Part shown: piece after piece, positions 9,126 to 19,358 of the stretch | Numbering within the stretch: the stretch's first letter is position 1 | How the letters are laid out: each line of letters opens with the position of its first letter | Assembly: GCA_934525625.1 (NCBI GenBank) | Contig: CAKSZL010000006.1 | Coordinates: forward strand, 1-64,000 | Length of the DNA: 64,000 bases | From: an uncultured Burkholderiaceae bacterium | GTDB taxonomy: Bacteria; Pseudomonadota; Gammaproteobacteria; Burkholderiales; Burkholderiaceae_B | Direction of reading: 5' to 3' | Made by a program: the position numbers and the translations under genes | Notes under the pieces: model-generated | Databases searched by the model: none | The model's input: only the letters and a program-made list of their open reading frames with translations | Told to the model about the DNA's origin: nothing

Positions 9126-9221
9126 GTGCGGCTTCCTTGAGGAGGTGGAAAGGGAATCCTGTCTCTGACCTGAACGCGGGAAATTGGTTCTCCGGCGCGC
9201 CCTATGCGTGCGGCCCGAGGC

Positions 9222-12077
9222 TCAGCGTTTCAGCAGCGCTTGCAGATACTTGCCGGTATGGCTGTCCGGGTGCGCGGCGATGTCCTCGGGCGTGCCCTGG
9301 GCCACGATCAAGCCGCCGCCGTTGCCGCCCTCGGGGCCCATGTCCACCACCCAGTCAGCCGTTTTAATAACGTCCAGATTGTGTTCGATGATGAGAACGG
9401 TGTTGCCCTGGTCGACCAGCCGGCGCAGTACGTCCAGCAGCAGCGCGATGTCGTGGAAGTGCAGGCCGGTGGTGGGTTCGTCGAGCACGTATAGCGTGCG
9501 GCCGGTGCCGCGCCGGGAAAGTTCTTGCGACAGCTTGACGCGCTGGGCTTCGCCACCCGACAGCGTGGTGGCGCTTTGCCCCAGGCGCAGGTACGACAGG
9601 CCCACGTCCGCCAGGGTTTGCAGCTTGCGTGCGATGGCGGGCACGGCGTCGAAGTTGTGCAGCGCCTGTTCGACGGTCAGTTCCAGCACTTCGCTGATGT
9701 TGCGGCCGCGGTAGCGGATGTCCAGCGTTTCGCGGTTGTAGCGCTTGCCGCCGCATACGTCGCAGGGAATGTACATGTCGGGCAGAAAATGCATTTCCAC
9801 CTTGACCACGCCGTCGCCCTGGCAGGCCTCGCAGCGTCCGCCCTTGACGTTGAACGAGAAACGCCCGGGGTCGTAGCCGCGCGCGCGCGCTTCGGGCACC
9901 TCGGCGAACAGCTCGCGTATGGGGCCGAACAAACCCGTGTAGGTGGCCGGATTGCTGCGTGGCGTGCGGCCGATGGGGCTTTGGTCCACGCTGATGATCT
10001 TGTCGAAGAACGACAGCCCTTCGATGCCGGTAAAGGGGGCGGGCTCGGCCTGGCTGCGGTGCAGCGCGCGGGCCATCACGTTGACCAGCGTATCGTTGAC
10101 CAGGGTGGATTTGCCCGAACCCGACACGCCGGTGACGCACACCAGCCGCCCCACCGGCACGGCCAGATCCACGGACTTGAGGTTGTTGCCGGTACAGCCC
10201 GTCAGGCGCAGCCAGTCGCCGTCCGGCGCAACCGGCCGGCGCTCGGGAATGGCGATGCGCAGCGCGCCGCCCAGGTACCGGCCGGTCAGCGAGGCCGGGT
10301 CGTCGGCCAGTTGCTGCGGGGTGCCGTGGGCGACGATCTGGCCGCCGTGCTCGCCCGCGCCCGGCCCCATGTCCACCACGTAGTCGGCGCTGCGTATCAT
10401 GTCCTCGTCGTGCTCGACCACGATGACGTTGTTGCCCAGGTCGCGCAGATGGCGCAAGGTGGCGATGAGGCGGTCGTTGTCGCGCTGGTGCAGGCCGATG
10501 GAGGGCTCGTCCAGCACGTACATCACGCCCGACAGGCCCGAGCCTATCTGGCTGGCCAGCCGTATGCGCTGCGCCTCGCCGCCCGAGATAGTGTTGGCGC
10601 TGCGGTCCAGCGACAAATACCCCAGGCCCACGTTGTTCAAAAACGATAGCCGCGCGCGGATCTCGTGCACGATGCGGTCGGCGATCTCTTTGCGCGCGCC
10701 GCTCAGCGCCAGATGATCGAACCAGGCCTGGCATTCCTTCAGCGGCATGGATTCGACTTGATAAATGGCCAGGCCTTGGCGCTGCCCCGGCCCGGGCTCG
10801 TCGCCGATCAGCACGTTGCGCGCCTGTATGCGCAGGCGCGTGCCTTCGCATTCCGGGCAGCGGCGCGTGCTGCGCAGCTTGCTGAGTTCTTCGCGCACCG
10901 CGTGCGAATCGGTTTCGCGCCAGCGCCGTTCCAGATTGGGGATGACGCCCTCGAAAGGATGATGCTCCACGGCCTTGCGGCCTTTTTGGCCTGGGTAGAT
11001 GAAGGCGATGGATTCGTCGCCCGAACCGTGCAGCAGCTTGTGCTGAATGCTTTGCGACAGCTCGTTGAAGGGGGTTTCCAGCGTAAAGCCGTAGTGGGCG
11101 GCCAGGCTGTTGAGCACCGCATGGGTGAATTCGTTGCGCCTGTCCCAGCCGTGGATGGCGCCGCTGCCCAGGCCCAGGTCGGGGAAGGCCACGGTTTTGC
11201 GCGGGTCGAAGTATTCCTGCGTGCCCAGGCCATCGCAGCAGGGGCAGGCGCCGGCCGGGTTGTTGAAGCTGAACAGGCGCGGCTCCAGCTCTTCCAGGCG
11301 GTAGTCGCACACCGGGCAGGCGTAGTGCAGCGAAAAAGCGTGCTCCTTGCCGGAATCCAGGTTCCAGGCCACGGCGCGGCCTTCGGCCAGCGCCAGCGCG
11401 GTTTCGAAGCTTTCGGCCAGGCGCTGGGTGGTGTCGGGGCGCACGCGCAGGCGGTCGATGACGACGGCCAGCGGGGTTTCCCGCGAGGGCGGTTCGGGCA
11501 GGGCGGAGGGCAGGGTGTCGATGTCCAGCACCTCGGCGCCGACGCGCAGGCGCACGAAGCCCTGCGCCTGCAGGCCGGCGCGCAAATCGCTCAGCGAGCC
11601 CTCTTCCGGCCAGGCCAGCGGCGCCAGGATGGCCAGCCGGGTTTCGGCCGGCCAGCCCTGAACCGTATCCACCATCTGGCTGACGCTTTGCGCCTGCAGC
11701 GGCAGGCCGTGGTCGGGGCAATGCGGCGTGCCCACGCGCGCATACAGCAGACGCAGGTAATCGTGGATCTCGGTGACGGTGCCGACGGTGGAGCGCGGGT
11801 TGTGGCTGGCGGACTTCTGCTCGATGGCGATGGCGGGCGACAGGCCTTCGATCAGGTCGACGTCGGGCTTGTCCATGCGTTGCAGAAACTGCCGGGCATA
11901 GGCCGACAGGCTTTCGACGTAGCGCCGCTGGCCTTCCGCATACAGCGTGTCGAACGCCAGCGACGACTTGCCCGAGCCGGACAGCCCGGTCACGACGATC
12001 AACTGCCGGCGCGGCAGATCGATGGAGACGTTCTTGAGATTGTGGGTGCGGGCACCCCGGATGCGAATGGCGTCCAT
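9222..12077 (-). CDS. uvrA: Excinuclease ABC subunit A
   Basis: 951 residues. ATPase that, with UvrB, scans DNA for bulky lesions in nucleotide excision repair. Two ABC modules are present: '[34 protein letters not shown]' near the N-terminus and '[15 protein letters not shown]' after the middle, with two ABC signature regions ('[14 protein letters not shown]', '[14 protein letters not shown]'). The zinc sites are visible in '[30 protein letters not shown]' and 'CEACQGDG...[10 protein letters not shown]'. The ATG at 12077 ([16 protein letters not shown]) is preceded by AGGA at 5 nt; the codon before it is TTG. Divergent from the MFS gene. No clear LexA box was found in the 164-bp gap. Confidence 0.97.
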   Translation of the reverse strand: MDAIRIRGARTHNLKNVSIDLPRRQLIVVTGLSGSGKSSLAFDTLYAEGQRRYVESLSAYARQFLQRMDKPDVDLIEGLSPAIAIEQKSASHNPRSTVGTVTEIHDYLRLLYARVGTPHCPDHGLPLQAQSVSQMVDTVQGWPAETRLAILAPLAWPEEGSLSDLRAGLQAQGFVRLRVGAEVLDIDTLPSALPEPPSRETPLAVVIDRLRVRPDTTQRLAESFETALALAEGRAVAWNLDSGKEHAFSLHYACPVCDYRLEELEPRLFSFNNPAGACPCCDGLGTQEYFDPRKTVAFPDLGLGSGAIHGWDRRNEFTHAVLNSLAAHYGFTLETPFNELSQSIQHKLLHGSGDESIAFIYPGQKGRKAVEHHPFEGVIPNLERRWRETDSHAVREELSKLRSTRRCPECEGTRLRIQARNVLIGDEPGPGQRQGLAIYQVESMPLKECQAWFDHLALSGARKEIADRIVHEIRARLSFLNNVGLGYLSLDRSANTISGGEAQRIRLASQIGSGLSGVMYVLDEPSIGLHQRDNDRLIATLRHLRDLGNNVIVVEHDEDMIRSADYVVDMGPGAGEHGGQIVAHGTPQQLADDPASLTGRYLGGALRIAIPERRPVAPDGDWLRLTGCTGNNLKSVDLAVPVGRLVCVTGVSGSGKSTLVNDTLVNVMARALHRSQAEPAPFTGIEGLSFFDKIISVDQSPIGRTPRSNPATYTGLFGPIRELFAEVPEARARGYDPGRFSFNVKGGRCEACQGDGVVKVEMHFLPDMYIPCDVCGGKRYNRETLDIRYRGRNISEVLELTVEQALHNFDAVPAIARKLQTLADVGLSYLRLGQSATTLSGGEAQRVKLSQELSRRGTGRTLYVLDEPTTGLHFHDIALLLDVLRRLVDQGNTVLIIEHNLDVIKTADWVVDMGPEGGNGGGLIVAQGTPEDIAAHPDSHTGKYLQALLKR

Positions 12078-12241
12078 CAAGTTCCTGGCAGGGGCGCGTG
12101 TCCGCCTGGCGGCTTGCCCCGGCTGCGCAAATAGAGGTTAACTTGTTACTATAGCGCGCGGCGTCCCGGCTTGCATCCGCCCGGCTCGCCGCCGCTTCGT
12201 GCCCGGCCGCGGCCTGGTCAACCCGCTATTTTCAGGAACCT

Positions 12242-13465
12242 ATGACGAGTCGTCCGGCAAGCCTTGCCGTCACCCGGCCTCCCAAGCTAAAGCTGACCCC
12301 CCAGGAACGCCGTGCCAGCCTCATGCTGGCGCTGCTGTTCGCCGCGCGCATGCTGGGCCTGTTTCTGCTGACGCCGGTATTCGCGGTGGCCGCGCTCTCC
12401 ATTCCCGGCGGCCATGACGCCGTCAAGGTGGGCCTGGCATTGGGCGCCTACGGCCTCACTCAGGCCGTGCTCCAGATACCGCTGGGCATGGCTTCCGACC
12501 GTTTCGGCCGCCGGGCGGTGGTGGTGGGCGGCATGGCGCTGTTCGTCGTGGGCGGCGCCGTGTGCGCCATGGCGTCCAGCATCGAATGGATTATCGTGGG
12601 TCGCGTCATCCAGGGCCTGGGCGCGGTGTCGGCCGCCATTACCGCCTGGGTGGCCGACGCCACCCGGCCAGAAGTGCGCACGCGCGCGATGGCCATGGTG
12701 GGCGGCTCCATCGGCTTGTCGTTCGCGGCCTCGCTCGTGCTGTCGCCGCTGCTCACGGGCCGGTTCGGCCTTTCCGGCCTGTTCTGGGCCATTACCTTCC
12801 TGGGCTTCGCCTGCCTGCTGATCGCGGCCTGGGTGGTGCCCTCGGTGCCGCGTTCGCCGCTGCCCATCGTGCAGGTGCGCATGCGCGAGGTGCTGGCGCA
12901 CGCCGACCTGCTGCGCCTGAACCTGGGCGTGTTCTGCCTGCATTTCATTTTGATGGCCATCTTCATGGTGGCGCCGGGCATGCTGGCCGAGCGCGGCGGC
13001 TACCAGGCGGAGCAGCTATGGCGGGTCTATCTGCCCATCATCCTGCTGTCCTTCGTTTTCATGGTGCCCGTGGTGTTCGTCACCGAGACGCGCCGCTGGC
13101 ATCGCGGCGCGCTGCTGGCCAGCGTGGCGGGCTTGGTGGTGGTGCTGGCGGCGCTGGCCTTCCCCATGGGCTTGTGGGGCACGGTGGCCTGGCTGGTGGC
13201 CTTCTTCGTCGCTTTCAACGTGCTGGAGGCCTTGCAGCCTTCGCTGGTGTCGCGACTGGCGCCGCCCGCCTACAAGGGCATGGCGCTGGGCCTGTTCAAC
13301 ACTGCCCAGGCGCTGGGCGTGTTCGCGGGCGCGGCCGCGGGCGGCATACTGGTGTCGCGCGGCGTCGCGCCGGTCTTCTGGCTGGCGGCCGGCATGGCCC
13401 TGCTGTGGTACGTGGCCGGCCGGGGCATGGGCCCGGTGCAGCATACGCCCGCCGGCCCGCGGTAG
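12242..13465 (+). CDS. Major facilitator superfamily transporter
   Basis: 407 residues with about 12 hydrophobic segments. The first half has the MFS motif A-like loop 'GMASDRFGRRAVVVGG' between segments 2 and 3 and 'RVIQGLGAVSAAITAWVADATRPEVRTRAMAMVGGSIGLSF', typical of drug-efflux-like 12-TM MFS proteins. The N-terminal 25 residues are cytoplasmic and basic. The substrate cannot be told from sequence. It lies between uvrA (divergent) and ssb (same strand, 133 bp downstream), an arrangement I recall as conserved in Bordetella relatives. Confidence 0.88.
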   Translation: MTSRPASLAVTRPPKLKLTPQERRASLMLALLFAARMLGLFLLTPVFAVAALSIPGGHDAVKVGLALGAYGLTQAVLQIPLGMASDRFGRRAVVVGGMALFVVGGAVCAMASSIEWIIVGRVIQGLGAVSAAITAWVADATRPEVRTRAMAMVGGSIGLSFAASLVLSPLLTGRFGLSGLFWAITFLGFACLLIAAWVVPSVPRSPLPIVQVRMREVLAHADLLRLNLGVFCLHFILMAIFMVAPGMLAERGGYQAEQLWRVYLPIILLSFVFMVPVVFVTETRRWHRGALLASVAGLVVVLAALAFPMGLWGTVAWLVAFFVAFNVLEALQPSLVSRLAPPAYKGMALGLFNTAQALGVFAGAAAGGILVSRGVAPVFWLAAGMALLWYVAGRGMGPVQHTPAGPR

Positions 13466-13598
13466 GTTCAAGCTCTGTTGCAAACCCATACTGGCGTGAT
13501 CGGAAACTCCATCCGTATCATTACGTAAGGCGCTGACGCCGGGCCATCAAATGGCCGATAATAGGCGCCGTCAGATTCATATATTCAGGAATACGCAC

Positions 13599-14108
13599 AT
13601 GGCATCCGTCAACAAAGTCATCCTCGTCGGCAACCTGGGGCGCGACCCCGAAGTCCGCTACAGCCCTGATGGTGCCGCCATCTGCAACGTCACCCTGGCC
13701 ACCAGCTCGCAGTGGAAGGACAAGAACACGGGCGAGCGCCGTGAAGAAACCGAGTGGCACCGGGTCGTGTTCTACAACCGCCTGGCCGAAATCGCCGGCG
13801 AATACCTGCGCAAGGGCCGTTCCATCTATGTGGAAGGCCGCCTGAAGACGCGCAAATGGCAAGGCCAGGACGGCCAAGACCGCTACACCACCGAAATCGT
13901 CGCCGACCAGATGCAAATGCTGGGCGGCCGCGACAGCGGTGGTGGCGACGCCTCGATGGGCGGCGGCATGGGCGGTGGCGCATCCTCCGACTTCAATTCC
14001 CCCCCGCCGCAACGCCAGCAGCGCCCGGCCCCCGCGCAGCGCCCCGCCGCGCCCCAGGCGCCGGCAGCCGCCAACCTGGCCGATCTGGACGACGATATTC
14101 CGTTCTAA
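13599..14108 (+). CDS. ssb: Single-stranded DNA-binding protein
   Basis: 169 residues. An OB-fold occupies residues 1-110 ('[39 protein letters not shown]...[36 protein letters not shown]'). A Gly/Gln/Pro-rich linker follows, then the acidic tip '[10 protein letters not shown]' that recruits replication and repair partners. The start at 13599 matches the family; an upstream in-frame reading would add 16 unlikely residues. A GATAAT -10-like hexamer lies near 13557. The gene ends at a clear terminator. Confidence 0.97.
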   Translation: MASVNKVILVGNLGRDPEVRYSPDGAAICNVTLATSSQWKDKNTGERREETEWHRVVFYNRLAEIAGEYLRKGRSIYVEGRLKTRKWQGQDGQDRYTTEIVADQMQMLGGRDSGGGDASMGGGMGGGASSDFNSPPPQRQQRPAPAQRPAAPQAPAAANLADLDDDIPF

Positions 14109-14130
14109 GCCGGAAGAAATTTTGTGGACA

Positions 14131-14164
14131 AAAGCCTGCGCTTCAACGTAAGTGCGGGCTTTTT
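14131..14164 (+). terminator. Rho-independent terminator of ssb
   Basis: AAAGCCTGCGCTT (14131-14143) pairs with AAGTGCGGGCTTT (14150-14162) through two wobble positions, loop CAACGT, followed by T residues. The remaining 260 bp to the next gene hold no other recognisable feature apart from the AAGGAGA ribosome-binding site of the channel gene. Confidence 0.85.
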
Positions 14165-14425
14165 AACTTATGTTTGAACGTTTTTAGCATTGAGGCGCCC
14201 TTCTTAAACGAAACCCCGCGGGATTCATCATTTTTGAGTATCGGGGCGGCAGCCATGCCGGCGCCCCGGTTTGCCTCATCGGCAAGCCTCTTGTTATCGT
14301 CCCATGTGTAACGACACGCCCGGCACGTTTTCAGCAAACAGGCCGGGCCTTTGAGAAACCTTCGGTCGCTCGCGCCATCCGCGTGTCTGCCGCGGGCTTT
14401 CTCTGGCACGATGACAAGGAGAGTC

Positions 14426-15475
14426 ATGACTGAAGAGCTGATCACCAAATACGCCATCGGGGTAGTGCTTGCCCTGCTGTTTTTTGCCGCGTTCATGGGC
14501 ATACGCTTGTTCCAGCGCCAGAAAAGGCATTGGTCGCAAAGCCTGCCCGTGCACATCGCCGAGTTCGCCGTGCTGATCGCCTTGGTGCTGGTGGCAAGGT
14601 CTTACACCTTGATGCTCATAGAGGATTTCGAGGTCAAGGCTGTCAGCCCCGCCACGGTTACCTTGATCGCGACCATCGCCATCGGCGTCATCGCCCTGCG
14701 GCAGTTGTTCATGCTGATCAATCGGCTGGAGCGGCGGCAGATCGCCAAAGGCAACGACCCGACATCGGCCAAGGTGATCTCTCGCACGCTCAAGGCCACG
14801 GCCTTCGTGGTGCTGGTGCTGATGTTCGGCGAACGCCTGGGCTTCAGCCTGTCGGGCTTGCTGGCCTTCGGCGGCATAGGCGGCATCGCCATCGGTTTGG
14901 CGGGCAAGGACATCCTCAGCAATTTCTTTTCGGGCGTCATGCTGTATTTCGACCGCCCCTTCGGCATCGGCGACTGGATACGCTCGCCCGACCGCAACAT
15001 CGAGGGCTCGGTGGTCGAGGTGGGCTGGCGCATGACCAAGATACGCACCTTCGACAACCGCCCGCTCTACGTGCCCAACTCGGTGTTCGCTGCCATCAGC
15101 GTGGAGAACCCCGGCCGCATGAGCAACCGGCGCATTACGGCGACCATCAGCCTGCGCTACGAAGACGCCGACAAGATGGCCGCCGTGGTGCGGGACATCC
15201 GTACCATGATCGAACAGCATCCCGAAGTCGACACCAGCGATTCGATACTGGTGTATTTCGATGCGTTTGGCGATTCTTCGCTGAACATCATGGTGTACTG
15301 CTTTACCCGTACCACCATCTGGGCGCAATGGCTGGCCGCCAAGCAGGACATCTTCCTAGAGATCATCGGCATCGTGCATGGGCATGGCGCCGATTTCGCC
15401 TTCCCGACGCAGACGATGTACTTGCAAAGAGCCGCGCAGGCGGACGGTCATGCACCCACAGCAGAGGCGCATTGA
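14426..15475 (+). CDS. Mechanosensitive ion channel, MscS family
   Basis: 349 residues. Transmembrane segments lie at about residues 6-25, 42-62 and 70-95; the pore-lining helix is 'SGLLAFGGIGGIAIGLAGKDILSNFFSGVMLYFDRPFGIGDWI' (about 145-190), the MscS hallmark, followed by the beta domain ('GSVVEVGWRMTKIRTFDNRPLYVPNSVFAAISVENPGRMSNRRI') and an alpha/beta C-terminal domain. It should open under membrane tension and release solutes on osmotic downshock. Length and architecture resemble the YnaI/YbdG-type larger channels rather than minimal MscS. The ATG at 14426 has AAGGAGA close upstream; an upstream in-frame extension lacks this. Confidence 0.92.
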   Translation: MTEELITKYAIGVVLALLFFAAFMGIRLFQRQKRHWSQSLPVHIAEFAVLIALVLVARSYTLMLIEDFEVKAVSPATVTLIATIAIGVIALRQLFMLINRLERRQIAKGNDPTSAKVISRTLKATAFVVLVLMFGERLGFSLSGLLAFGGIGGIAIGLAGKDILSNFFSGVMLYFDRPFGIGDWIRSPDRNIEGSVVEVGWRMTKIRTFDNRPLYVPNSVFAAISVENPGRMSNRRITATISLRYEDADKMAAVVRDIRTMIEQHPEVDTSDSILVYFDAFGDSSLNIMVYCFTRTTIWAQWLAAKQDIFLEIIGIVHGHGADFAFPTQTMYLQRAAQADGHAPTAEAH

Positions 15476-15530
15476 GGCGATGATGCGCCGGTGATTTTTC
15501 CGCTGCCGCGAGGGTAATCGATCGTTGCCG

Positions 15531-15564
15531 GCCGACTTGGAGAGTGCTTGCTCGGCAAGTCGGC
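15531..15564 (-). repeat. 9-bp-stem hairpin just after the RegA gene
   Basis: GCCGACTTG (15531-15539) and CAAGTCGGC (15556-15564) are exact complements with a 16-nt loop. It abuts the stop codon of the response-regulator gene; no T-run follows on either strand, so it may stabilise a 3' end or act with Rho. Confidence 0.55.
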
Positions 15565-15565
15565 G

Positions 15566-16153
15566 TTAAGGCACTTGCTGCTTGCCCAGCTTGCGCGCCA
15601 GCGTGCGGCGGTGCATGCCCAGGCGCCGGGCGGTTTCCGAGATGTTGAAGCCGGTTTCCGCCAGGGTTTCGTGTATGCGCTCCCATTCCAGCGTCTTGAT
15701 CGACGTGGGGCGCGCTTCGACGGAGATGTCGGCGTTGCCGGCGGAGTGCTGGAAGGCGGCTTCGATGTCGTCGGTGTTGGAGGGCTTGGCCAGGTAGTGG
15801 CAGGCCCCCAGCTTGACGGCCTCGACCGCGGTGGCGATGCTGGCGAAGCCGGTGAGCACGACGATGAGCATGGCGGGGTCGTGGGCATGCAAGGCCTGCA
15901 CGCAGGCCAGGCCCGAGGCCTCGCCCTTGAGCTTGAGGTCGACGACCGCATGGGTGGGCGAGATGCCGGCCAGTTTTTCGCGCATGTCTTCCAGGCTGTT
16001 CGCCCGCGCGACGCGGTAGCCGCGCCGCTCGAAGGAACGGCCCAGGGTGCGCGCAAAGGCGTCGTCGTCCTCGACGATGAGCAATTCGCGCGCGGGTGCG
16101 TCGTGCTTGGGGGCGTGCGCCTGGGGCGCCGGCTGTTCCGGCGTGTCGCTCAT
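15566..16153 (-). CDS. regA: RegA/PrrA-type redox response regulator
   Basis: 195 residues. Receiver domain (about 23-140) with acidic pocket 'IVEDDD', phospho-acceptor Asp72 in 'AVVDLKLKGEASG', and the conserved Thr/Lys region 'VVLTGFASIATAVEAVKLGACHYLAKPSN'. The C-terminal Fis-type helix-turn-helix 'HETLAETGFNISETARRLGMHRRTLARKLGKQ' closes the protein. This two-domain layout without an AAA+ domain is that of RegA/PrrA/ActR, which control terminal oxidases and other energy genes in response to redox state. Encoded 30 bp after regB. The RegA name rests on architecture and on neighbouring cyo genes. Confidence 0.88.
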   Translation of the reverse strand: MSDTPEQPAPQAHAPKHDAPARELLIVEDDDAFARTLGRSFERRGYRVARANSLEDMREKLAGISPTHAVVDLKLKGEASGLACVQALHAHDPAMLIVVLTGFASIATAVEAVKLGACHYLAKPSNTDDIEAAFQHSAGNADISVEARPTSIKTLEWERIHETLAETGFNISETARRLGMHRRTLARKLGKQQVP

Positions 16154-16183
16154 TTCGTACTCCTGCTTGCTTTCCCCATTATT

Positions 16184-17596
16184 CTACGACCCGGCCTGCT
16201 GGTGCCACAGCCCGTCTTGCGCGGGCGCGGCCGAAGCGCCGGCTGCCGGTTCGTCCAGCGCCAGCGTGGCCAGCGGCAGCGTCAGGGTGACGGCGGCGCC
16301 GCCGACCAGCAGGTTCTGGGCGCTGAGGCTGCCGCCCAGCGTGCGGGCCACGTTGATGGACAGGAACAGCCCCAGCCCGCCGCCGGGCTTGTCCTTGCTG
16401 GACTGATAGGGCTTGCCCAGATTGCGCAGAATGTCCGGCGCGAAGCCGGGGCCGGCGTCCTGCACCGTCAGCAGCAGGTCTTCGCCTCGGCGGTCGACGA
16501 CCAGGCGCTGCCATTGGGGCGAGGCTTCCAGGGCGTTGTCCAGCACGTTGCTGATCATCTGTTTCAAGGCCGAGTCGGAAACGATGCGCATGTCCGGCCC
16601 GAAATGGTTGTCGTACACCAGCCGCGTGGCGCCGCGCGAAGCCCGCCACTGGGCCGCCAGCCCGTCCAGGAAACGATGCACGGTGGTTTCGGTGGGCGCG
16701 TCGCCGCGGGTTTCGCCCGCCGACATCAGGATGCCGTTGACGATGTCTTTGCAGCGCAGTACCTGGGCCTGCATTTCACTGACCTCCTGGCGCAGCTCCG
16801 CGTCGTCGGTAAAGGGCGGTATGCGCTGCCAATCGCCCAGAATGACGGCCAGCGTGGACAGCGGCGTGCCCAGCTCGTGGGCCGCGCCCGAGGCTAGCAG
16901 GCCCATGCGCACGATGTGCTCTTCCTCGGCGGCGCGCTGGCGCAGCGCGGCCAGATACTCGTCGCGGTCGCGCAGATTGCGGTTGATGCGGGTAATGAAC
17001 ACCACCAGCAGGGCGGCGTTCAATACGAAGCACAGCAGCAGGCCCTGAATATAGGGGCTGGCCAGCCCCAGGTCGTGATCCAGCGGCAGGTTGAGCGGTT
17101 GCCCGGCCAGCGCCAGGCCGGCCACGCACAAGGTGGTGATGCCGACGATGGCCCAGGTGGACCAGGGCCGCAGCAGCACGGCGGCCAGGGCGGCTTGCAG
17201 TAAATACAGGAAAATGAACGGGTTGGTGGTGCCGCCGCTGCAATATAGCTGGGCCGTCAGTATGCCCACGTCCACCAGCAGAGCGACGAACAGCTCCATA
17301 TTGGTCACCGGCCGGCGCGTCTGCAGCCGCAGCACGCTGATGGCGTTGAAGACGGCCAGTATCAGCACCAGCGTCAGCATGACGTCTATGGGCAGCGGGA
17401 TGCCGAACAGGAAATAGGCCGCGCCTATGGTGGCCACTTGCCCCAGCGCGGCGAGCCAGCGCAGCAGGATCAGCTGCTGCATGTTCTTGCGCCCGGCGGC
17501 GCCGTCGGGGTCGGAAGAAAAAACGGGTTCGTGCAAGAAACGGGAGGCGGGCCGGTTGTGCTGGCCGGCCGCGCAGGGCGGGGTGGCGGTCTTCAT
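16184..17596 (-). CDS. regB: RegB/PrrB-type redox sensor histidine kinase
   Basis: 470 residues. Six hydrophobic segments occupy about 40-205; the loop 'SGGTTNPF' (120-127) matches the quinone-binding GGxxNPF motif of RegB. The H-box 'MGLLASGAAHELGTPLSTL' places the phospho-acceptor at His240. Cys282 ('VLRCKDIVNGIL'), about 40 residues after that histidine, is in the position of the redox-active cysteine of Rhodobacter RegB. ATP-binding motifs N ('NVLDNALEASP'), G1 ('VQDAGPGF') and G2 ('GGGLGLFLS') are intact. About 38 residues precede the first segment, so a later start (MQQLILLRW) is possible. Part of the minus-strand run cyoABCD-SURF1-TPR-regB-regA. Confidence 0.9.
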   Translation of the reverse strand: MKTATPPCAAGQHNRPASRFLHEPVFSSDPDGAAGRKNMQQLILLRWLAALGQVATIGAAYFLFGIPLPIDVMLTLVLILAVFNAISVLRLQTRRPVTNMELFVALLVDVGILTAQLYCSGGTTNPFIFLYLLQAALAAVLLRPWSTWAIVGITTLCVAGLALAGQPLNLPLDHDLGLASPYIQGLLLCFVLNAALLVVFITRINRNLRDRDEYLAALRQRAAEEEHIVRMGLLASGAAHELGTPLSTLAVILGDWQRIPPFTDDAELRQEVSEMQAQVLRCKDIVNGILMSAGETRGDAPTETTVHRFLDGLAAQWRASRGATRLVYDNHFGPDMRIVSDSALKQMISNVLDNALEASPQWQRLVVDRRGEDLLLTVQDAGPGFAPDILRNLGKPYQSSKDKPGGGLGLFLSINVARTLGGSLSAQNLLVGGAAVTLTLPLATLALDEPAAGASAAPAQDGLWHQQAGS

Positions 17597-17626
17597 GACC
17601 GTTCAGTTTAAGCCTATTTGCGCCGC

Positions 17627-18364
17627 CTACTCGAACGCCTTATTCAAGCGCCGGATCAGGTCGCGGTGAAAATCCCGCTGCTGGCGGTTCCAGCGCTTGA
17701 TGGAGGCCTGAAGGTCGTCGTTCAAGGCCTGGGCTGTCCGGCTATCGCCTTGGCCGGCGGCCCAGATGGCGTATTCCGCCTTGCTCTCGAAGTCGCCGTT
17801 GCGGGCGACCGCTTCCTCGAACGCCGTGCGTGCGTCTTGGGTGTCGCCCAGTGCGGCATGCGTCTTGGCCAGCAGCAGCGTTACCTCGTGTTGGCGAAAG
17901 CGCGCGTCTTGCGCGCGAATCTCTTGCAGGTGGCGCAAGGCCACTGGCGCATGGCCGGCATCCAGCGCGGCGCGTGCGGCGCTCCAGCGGATTTCCAGGT
18001 CGGCCGAGAAAATGCCTTGCAGGCATTGCTCGAAGTGCTCCATCGCCTGCTGCGCCTGGCCGACCTCCAGCAAGGCCTGGGCCAGCCGCAACTGGTTCTG
18101 CGCCGTGGGCGCGTAATCGTAGGCGGATTGGGCTTCGCGCAGCTCTCGCGTTGGGTCCAGGCTTTTGGCAGCGGCGCGGGCCAGCTTGGTGGCGCCGCGC
18201 TGCAAGCGCGACGACGGCAGGTAGATCGTCAGAAAATAGATGAGGCTGCCCAGCCCTGGGAAGGACAGCAGAATGAACAGCCAGTAGGTTTGCTGGCCGG
18301 TGCGAACCGCGTGTACGGCGAAGAAGATGGCAATGGCCAGGTGCAGGCCTATCGCGATGGGCAT
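17627..18364 (-). CDS. Membrane-anchored TPR protein
   Basis: 245 residues. Two N-terminal hydrophobic helices (about 2-18 and 26-48) carry a small membrane domain ('GLHLAIAIFFAVHAVRTGQQTYWLFILLSFPGLGSLIYFLTIYLP'). The rest is Ala/Leu-rich tandem helices with TPR-like spacing ('NQLRLAQALLEVGQAQQAMEHFEQCLQG', 'TLLLAKTHAALGDTQDARTAFEEAVAR'). Such proteins usually act as scaffolds; no catalytic motif is visible. It lies 30 bp before regB and about 130 bp after the SURF1 gene, so it may have a link to oxidase assembly or sensing, which is inference only. Confidence 0.8.
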   Translation of the reverse strand: MPIAIGLHLAIAIFFAVHAVRTGQQTYWLFILLSFPGLGSLIYFLTIYLPSSRLQRGATKLARAAAKSLDPTRELREAQSAYDYAPTAQNQLRLAQALLEVGQAQQAMEHFEQCLQGIFSADLEIRWSAARAALDAGHAPVALRHLQEIRAQDARFRQHEVTLLLAKTHAALGDTQDARTAFEEAVARNGDFESKAEYAIWAAGQGDSRTAQALNDDLQASIKRWNRQQRDFHRDLIRRLNKAFE

Positions 18365-18492
18365 GAGCGGCTCCGTCGGTGAAACTTGTCTATGCGCCTT
18401 GGGAGGCGAGCCATTTTAGAGTGTCCCGGGCGGGAAAAATGCTAGTAGATGTGAACGGCTCGGGCGTTCAGGCCGCCATCGGGAGCAGGCGC

Positions 18493-19326
18493 TTAGCGCT
18501 CGCGGCGGCCGCTTCCGCCGCGCAGCCGGTATTCCTCGCGGATCACGTAGGCGGCCGCAAGCGCGACCATCAAGGCCAGCGTGTACCAGGTGAGCAGGTA
18601 GGAAAGATGGTTGTTGTTGAACCGCACGACCGTCAGCCCGCCCACGGGCAGCATGTCGTCGGGCAGGCGAAGAGGCGGGTCCAGCGTCAGCGCGGGCGGC
18701 AGCGGCGCGCTGGCTTCGGCGTCGACGAAATACGGCGCGGCGTTTTGAGACCAGCCATGGCGCTGGGCCAGCTGCGCCACGTCGCGCGAATACCAAAGGT
18801 TTTGCGCGGGCTGGTTGTCGCGCAGAAAGGCGCCGTCGGGTTCGGACAAGCGCAGCAGGCCCACGATGGTCGCCGGCTGCGCATGCGCGGCGCGCCACGG
18901 GCCGTCGGCTTGCGCGCGCGGCACGAAGCCGCGATTGACGAAGACGGCGTCGCCGCTGTCGGCCAGGCGCAGCGGCGTCATGACCCAATAGCCGCCGCCC
19001 AGCACCGTCGTGGCCTGCACCAGCGAGGTCTGGTCGTGCAGGAGTTCGCCCTCCAGCCGCACGCGCCGGTATTCGTAGTCTTCGGGAGAGGCGGTGACGG
19101 TGGGCCATTCGCCGCGCGCCGGCGCCGGCGCGGCCGGGGCGTGGATGCGCTCCTGCACGCGTTCGATCAGGTCCAGCTTCCAGGCGCGGCGTTCGACCTG
19201 CCAGTTGCCCAGCGCGACGAAGCCGCAGAAGGCGGCCAGCGCCAGCACGCCCCATATGACCAGGGCCGGCGTCCTCATCGGACGTCGGCCCTTGCCCGCG
19301 GGTTTCAGCATGGCGGGTTTGCGCAT
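18493..19326 (-). CDS. SURF1-family oxidase assembly protein
   Basis: 277 residues with one transmembrane helix near each end (about 20-40: 'LVIWGVLALAAFCGFVALGNWQVERR'; about 245-263: '[25 protein letters not shown]'), the standard SURF1/Shy1 topology. Conserved blocks 'GNWQxxRRxWK', 'YRRVRLEGE', 'VFVNRGFVPR' and 'NNHLSYLLTWYTLA' are present. SURF1 proteins help haem insertion into subunit I of haem-copper oxidases. The position directly downstream of cyoD suggests service to this quinol oxidase (CyoX-like). No cyoE haem O synthase gene is present in the window. The start may be internal at Met17. Confidence 0.9.
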   Translation of the reverse strand: MRKPAMLKPAGKGRRPMRTPALVIWGVLALAAFCGFVALGNWQVERRAWKLDLIERVQERIHAPAAPAPARGEWPTVTASPEDYEYRRVRLEGELLHDQTSLVQATTVLGGGYWVMTPLRLADSGDAVFVNRGFVPRAQADGPWRAAHAQPATIVGLLRLSEPDGAFLRDNQPAQNLWYSRDVAQLAQRHGWSQNAAPYFVDAEASAPLPPALTLDPPLRLPDDMLPVGGLTVVRFNNNHLSYLLTWYTLALMVALAAAYVIREEYRLRGGSGRRER

Positions 19327-19358
19327 CGGAAGCCTGCCGCAGCCATGCCGCCGTACGC

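Noticed and set aside
12078..12241. LexA/SOS box between uvrA and the MFS gene
   Set aside because: No CTGT-N8-ACAG palindrome was found in the gap.
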